The translations under genes were made by a program, and so were the position numbers. Below, in pieces: positions 5,644 to 8,157 of a stretch of 8,157 bases of DNA. Within the stretch, counting starts at the first letter, position 1, and the number at the start of each line of letters is the position of its first letter. The notes under the pieces are model-generated. The model had not been told where the DNA came from. It saw nothing but the letters and a program-made list of their open reading frames with translations, and ran no database searches. The DNA lies in contig PMBW01000101.1 of NCBI GenBank assembly GCA_003153075.1, forward strand, positions 1,299-9,455, written 5' to 3'. Source of the DNA: Dehalococcoidia bacterium. GTDB lineage: Bacteria > Chloroflexota > Dehalococcoidia > Dehalococcoidales > Fen-1064.

Positions 5644-6531
5644 TCAGGCCTTTTTTGTCAGGTTTTCCAGGCGGGTCTGGACTTCAGTGATGGTATCTTC
5701 GGAGGTAGAGGCGCCGCCGGTAATGCCGATATGGTGATGTCCTTTCAGCCATTCCGGTTGAATCTCCGCGGCAGTCTCGATCAGATAGGTTTTAGTTAAT
5801 CCCCCGCATAGTTCCGCCAGCCGGTTGGTATTGGCGCTGGTATGGTCGCCGACGACGAGCATAAGGTCGACTTTATCCGCTAGCTTTTGGGCGGATTCCT
5901 GCCGCCGCCTTATGTCGTGGCAGATCGTATCGACAATATATAATTCGGAATCACGGCGCAGCGCAATATCCACCAGATTTTTGATAAACTCGTTAAAATT
6001 AGCGGGGATCTGGGTCGTCTGGGCAACCACCCCGATATGTCCAGGCAAGGGTTTTAATGCCGCGATTTGTTTGGAATCCAAAGTCGCCATGCCGTTGCCG
6101 CCGGCCCAGGCCAGAATGCCTTTGACTTCCGGGTGATTAACGTCGCCGTAGACCACGACGAAAAATCCGGAATTCGAGAGTCTTTGGGCGACCGATTGGG
6201 CGCGGTTGACGAAACGGCAGGTAGTATCGACGATTTTCAGATCCCGGTTTTTAATTTCCGTGGCGACTTCCGGTCCCACGCCGTGGGCGCCGATGGCGAT
6301 GGTATTGCCTTTAACATCATCAATGTTCCGCGCGACGGTGACACCGAGGCCTGCAAGCCGCTGCAGCACCTGCCGGTTGTGGACAACGGCACCGAGGGTC
6401 TCAATACTGCCCTGTTCGGCGGCAGCCTTTTCCAGGGCCGTTATAGCGCGCCGGACACCAAAACAGAACCCGGTGCCCGCCGCTTTCTCAATTTTAATGC
6501 TCTTACTTTTCACTTTCCGCGTAGACTCCAT
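5644..6531 (-). CDS. ispH: 4-hydroxy-3-methylbut-2-enyl diphosphate reductase
   Basis: Last enzyme of the MEP pathway: a [4Fe-4S] protein that reduces HMBPP to IPP and DMAPP. From the ATG at 6531 it is 295 aa, within the family range. Cluster cysteines: C23 in GFCFGVRRA (21-29), C105 in VDTTCRFVNRAQ (101-112), C204 in VDTICHDIRRRQ (200-211). Substrate-binding residues visible: H51 (VVHN), H84 (GAHG), H133 and E135 in VNHPEVKG (131-138), and TSANTNRL (231-238), with GASTSED (273-279) near the end. Two motifs differ from textbook forms: DTTCRFV has Arg where Pro is usual, and CHDIRRRQ lacks the Thr of CxxTxxRQ. The frame is open for 26 more codons, but those lie inside plsC, and M27 starts close to the usual distance before GFCFG. 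A GTG six codons later (6513) is an alternative start. It overlaps plsC by 29 nt, suggesting coupled expression. Confidence 0.95.
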   Translation of the reverse strand: MESTRKVKSKSIKIEKAAGTGFCFGVRRAITALEKAAAEQGSIETLGAVVHNRQVLQRLAGLGVTVARNIDDVKGNTIAIGAHGVGPEVATEIKNRDLKIVDTTCRFVNRAQSVAQRLSNSGFFVVVYGDVNHPEVKGILAWAGGNGMATLDSKQIAALKPLPGHIGVVAQTTQIPANFNEFIKNLVDIALRRDSELYIVDTICHDIRRRQESAQKLADKVDLMLVVGDHTSANTNRLAELCGGLTKTYLIETAAEIQPEWLKGHHHIGITGGASTSEDTITEVQTRLENLTKKA

Positions 6532-7135
6532 GATATTCCGCCGGCAGTAAATCGGTAATGTGCTCCATGATAAAGTTCGTGGCATTTTCGCGGGAGAGTT
6601 TTTCTTCATTTGCCGGCAGCTGGAAGGGTTTACCGAAATTGACGGTGATTTGAGGCCGTTTCAGGAACCAGAAATTACCCTTTAGATTTTCGGTGCCGGA
6701 AATTCCCACCGGCAGGATGAAAGCGCCGGTGCGTTGCGCGATCAGCGCCGAGCCGTTAAGCGCCGGTATTAATTCTGCGGTTTGACTGCGCGTACCCTCG
6801 GGAAAGATGACCAGCGCAAATCCCTCTTTTACGTACTGTTCCATCAGGCGGATGGTCTTCCTGTCGGCCACTCCCTGGTAGACGGGGAAGCAGCCCAATG
6901 CCCGCATGATAATGTTTCCTAGTTTGCTACGGAAAAGCTGCTCTTTGGCGGCGAATCGCATTTTTCGGGTGACCAGGAAACCGATGAGCTGCGGTTCTGC
7001 ATAAGTCATGTGGTTGGGAACAACCACTAACGGTCCCCTGGCGGGAATATGCTCCCGTCCATTAACTTTTAGATGGGTGAAGAGGAAGAAAAATAGTTGT
7101 AGAAAGTTTTTGCTTAGATAAAAGAACCAGGACAC
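6503..7135 (-). CDS. plsC: PlsC-like 1-acyl-sn-glycerol-3-phosphate acyltransferase
   Basis: Transfers an acyl group to lysophosphatidic acid in phospholipid synthesis. The 210-aa protein starts at GTG 7135 (GGGGTGG is 3 nt upstream) with a hydrophobic N-terminal stretch FLQLFFFLF (11-19) that probably associates with the membrane. Acyltransferase motifs: I, NHMTYAEP (41-48), where the HX4D Asp is Glu (E47); II, GCFPVYQG (81-88), where the usual Arg is Gln; III, FPEGTRS (111-117), canonical; IV, LPVGISG (141-147). Length is short but normal for compact bacterial members. Its last 29 nt overlap ispH. The motif changes make a different acyl acceptor or lower activity possible. It could also be another lysophospholipid acyltransferase of the same superfamily. 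Confidence 0.88.
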   Translation of the reverse strand: MSWFFYLSKNFLQLFFFLFTHLKVNGREHIPARGPLVVVPNHMTYAEPQLIGFLVTRKMRFAAKEQLFRSKLGNIIMRALGCFPVYQGVADRKTIRLMEQYVKEGFALVIFPEGTRSQTAELIPALNGSALIAQRTGAFILPVGISGTENLKGNFWFLKRPQITVNFGKPFQLPANEEKLSRENATNFIMEHITDLLPAEYHGVYAESEK

Positions 7136-7170
7136 AAACCACCCCTTTTCGGACGACAGATTTAAACTTG

Positions 7171-7199
7171 ATTATAGTAGAACAGGGGTGAGAGGGCAA
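7171..7199 (-). promoter_or_regulatory. Putative sigma-A promoter for plsC-ispH
   Basis: On the minus strand TTGCCC (7199-7194) and a perfect TATAAT (7176-7171) are separated by 17 bp. Transcription would begin near 7164, about 30 nt before the GTG of plsC. It starts just beyond the rsmE stop, so plsC-ispH can be expressed independently of rsmE. Confidence 0.55.
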
Positions 7200-7213
7200 A
7201 TGCGGGTAAGGGT

Positions 7214-7945
7214 TTACCCCATCTCGCCATTTTCAAAAAGAATAGCGCTGATGGCAGCCAGACCGGCTGTTTCCGCACGGAGGATACGGTGTCCCAGGCT
7301 GGCAACGTCGATACCGTGCTGCACGGCCAGTTCTTTTTCAGCGGATGGGAAACCGCCTTCGGGCCCGATGAACAGGCTTAGCGCCGCGGCATTTTTAAAC
7401 GGCGGATTACGGAGGGTCTGTTTTAAGCTCAGGCCTTTTTCTTCTTCCCACATCAGCAGCGCGGGCTTTGTTACTGACCGGCAGGCTTCCTCGAAGGAGA
7501 TCACCGGCTGCAGAAAAGGTAAAATCACCCGTTCCGACTGCTCGGCGGCTTCTTGAATGATTCTTCGCCAGCGCCCCATTTTACTCGCCGATTCTTTACG
7601 GGTGACGCATCTTTCACTGACGTAGGGAACAAAAGCGGTCACTCCCAGCTCCACGCCTTTTTGTAACACCAATTCGAATTTGTCTGATTTCAACAAAGCC
7701 TGGTACAGGGTGATCTTGACGGCAGGTTCGCCTAAGCCGGGTGTTTTCTTGATCACTTTGCCTTCGGCGCGCTCTTTGCTGATGCGCGTGATCTCCACCT
7801 CAAATTCAAAGCCGCTGTTATCCAGAACGATGATGCGGTCGGTGGGTTTCAGCCGGAGGACATAACCGATCTGGTGCAAAGATTCGCCCGTAAAATTGAT
7901 GTTCTCTCCGGCAATCCAGTCTGCCGGTATAAAGAAACGGTGCAT
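7214..7945 (-). CDS. rsmE: 16S rRNA (uracil-1498-N3)-methyltransferase
   Basis: SAM-dependent methylation of U1498 in the decoding region of 16S rRNA. 243 aa, the usual length. An N-terminal PUA-like RNA-binding domain (about 1-70) is followed by the SPOUT catalytic domain. Seen: LLKSDKFELVLQKGVELGV (84-102), RWRRIIQEAAEQSER (125-139), the knot loop FIGPEGGF (192-199), and LGHRILRAETAGLAAI (217-232), which forms the SAM-binding trefoil knot. AAGGGA lies 6 nt before the ATG at 7945. It is transcribed from its own promoter (7976-8004) and precedes plsC by 78 bp; in many genomes rsmE sits beside prmA or dnaJ, neither of which is in this window. Confidence 0.96.
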   Translation of the reverse strand: MHRFFIPADWIAGENINFTGESLHQIGYVLRLKPTDRIIVLDNSGFEFEVEITRISKERAEGKVIKKTPGLGEPAVKITLYQALLKSDKFELVLQKGVELGVTAFVPYVSERCVTRKESASKMGRWRRIIQEAAEQSERVILPFLQPVISFEEACRSVTKPALLMWEEEKGLSLKQTLRNPPFKNAAALSLFIGPEGGFPSAEKELAVQHGIDVASLGHRILRAETAGLAAISAILFENGEMG

Positions 7946-7975
7946 AGTATTCCCTTCATATATTGACTAAATGAC

Positions 7976-8004
7976 ATTATGCCGAATACGGACGATGAAG
8001 TCAA
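7976..8004 (-). promoter_or_regulatory. Strong putative sigma-A promoter of rsmE
   Basis: Minus-strand TTGACT (8004-7999) and CATAAT (7981-7976) are 17 bp apart, each one mismatch from consensus. Transcription would begin near 7969, about 25 nt before the ATG. Confidence 0.65.
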
Positions 8005-8018
8005 TAGAACAAAGCTAA

Positions 8019-8049
8019 CAGCTATCAGCGTTCAGCGGTCAGCTATCAG
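8019..8049. repeat. Degenerate heptanucleotide repeat tract C (CAGCNNT)
   Basis: CAGCTAT, CAGCGTT, CAGCGGT and CAGCTAT follow each other in perfect 7-bp phase and end in CAG. First and last units are identical, 21 bp apart. The unit differs from GAGTTAT of tracts A and B at two positions. Confidence 0.65.
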
Positions 8050-8098
8050 AAATTGTACTGACAAGGGATATTCTTTCCGATGCGGTCAAAAGGGACAT
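8039..8098 (-). CDS. Possible 19-aa reading frame with strong ribosome site (leader peptide or gene remnant)
   Basis: AAGGAGGA (8109-8102) lies 4 nt before an ATG at 8098. It reads MSLLTASERISLVSTISDS, then TGA at 8041-8039. The last codons fall in the heptanucleotide tract C, so the frame may be a gene start cut off by repeat insertion, or a short leader peptide; no family is recognised. The region on the right to 8157 shows no further gene. Only the ribosome site and ATG support it. Confidence 0.25.
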   Translation of the reverse strand: MSLLTASERISLVSTISDS

Positions 8099-8157
8099 CC
8101 GTCCTCCTTATAAATCAGAAAGCCTGCGGCAATAATCAATGGTCAAGAACTTACACG

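Noticed and set aside
6067..6558. 163-aa plus-strand frame over ispH
   Set aside because: Antisense to ispH with its conserved motifs; no domain seen.
6532..6609. 26-codon N-terminal extension of ispH
   Set aside because: It lies wholly inside plsC and lengthens the protein beyond the usual distance to GFCFG; M at 6531 is preferred.

Overview
The window is 8.2 kb of mid-GC bacterial chromosome encoding acyl-CoA oxidation functions next to housekeeping genes. No rRNA, tRNA, CRISPR array, transposase or phage gene was seen. The organism is probably an anaerobe or syntroph-like bacterium. The protein styles (IspH, RsmE, PlsC), several acyl-CoA dehydrogenases with an Etf, a stand-alone RAM-domain protein and repeat-rich intergenic gaps suggest Chloroflexota (Dehalococcoidia) or, second choice, Clostridia. 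This placement is a weak inference from recollected family resemblance, not a search result.

Left block (1-1819, minus strand): an acyl-CoA dehydrogenase of the classical short/medium-chain type, with its catalytic Glu in IYEGSNEV, is followed through a 4-base ATGA overlap by etfB, which runs off the left edge. A dehydrogenase and its electron acceptor are therefore made together; etfA is expected just outside the window.

Divergent control region (about 1820-2126): two sigma-A-like promoters point away from each other around a perfect 10-bp inverted repeat, with a degenerate heptanucleotide repeat tract beside it.

Central block (2127-5462, plus strand): a 78-aa stand-alone Lrp/AsnC effector (RAM) domain, an acyl-CoA dehydrogenase with an isovaleryl-CoA-dehydrogenase-type catalytic Glu, a DUF1893/TM1506-family protein, and, after a 290-bp repeat-laden gap, a degenerate acyl-CoA dehydrogenase that lacks the usual catalytic and flavin/substrate motifs. 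The two dehydrogenases look like the active and supporting subunits of a heteromeric enzyme. This is the most interesting part of the window.

Right block (5644-7945, minus strand): rsmE (16S rRNA m3U1498 methyltransferase), plsC-like acyltransferase and ispH (last step of the MEP isoprenoid pathway). rsmE has a strong promoter; plsC has its own promoter and overlaps ispH, so these two are probably cotranscribed. The block converges with the central block across 5463-5643. At the right edge is a 19-codon open frame with a good ribosome binding site that ends inside another heptanucleotide tract, followed (on the + strand) by the window end.
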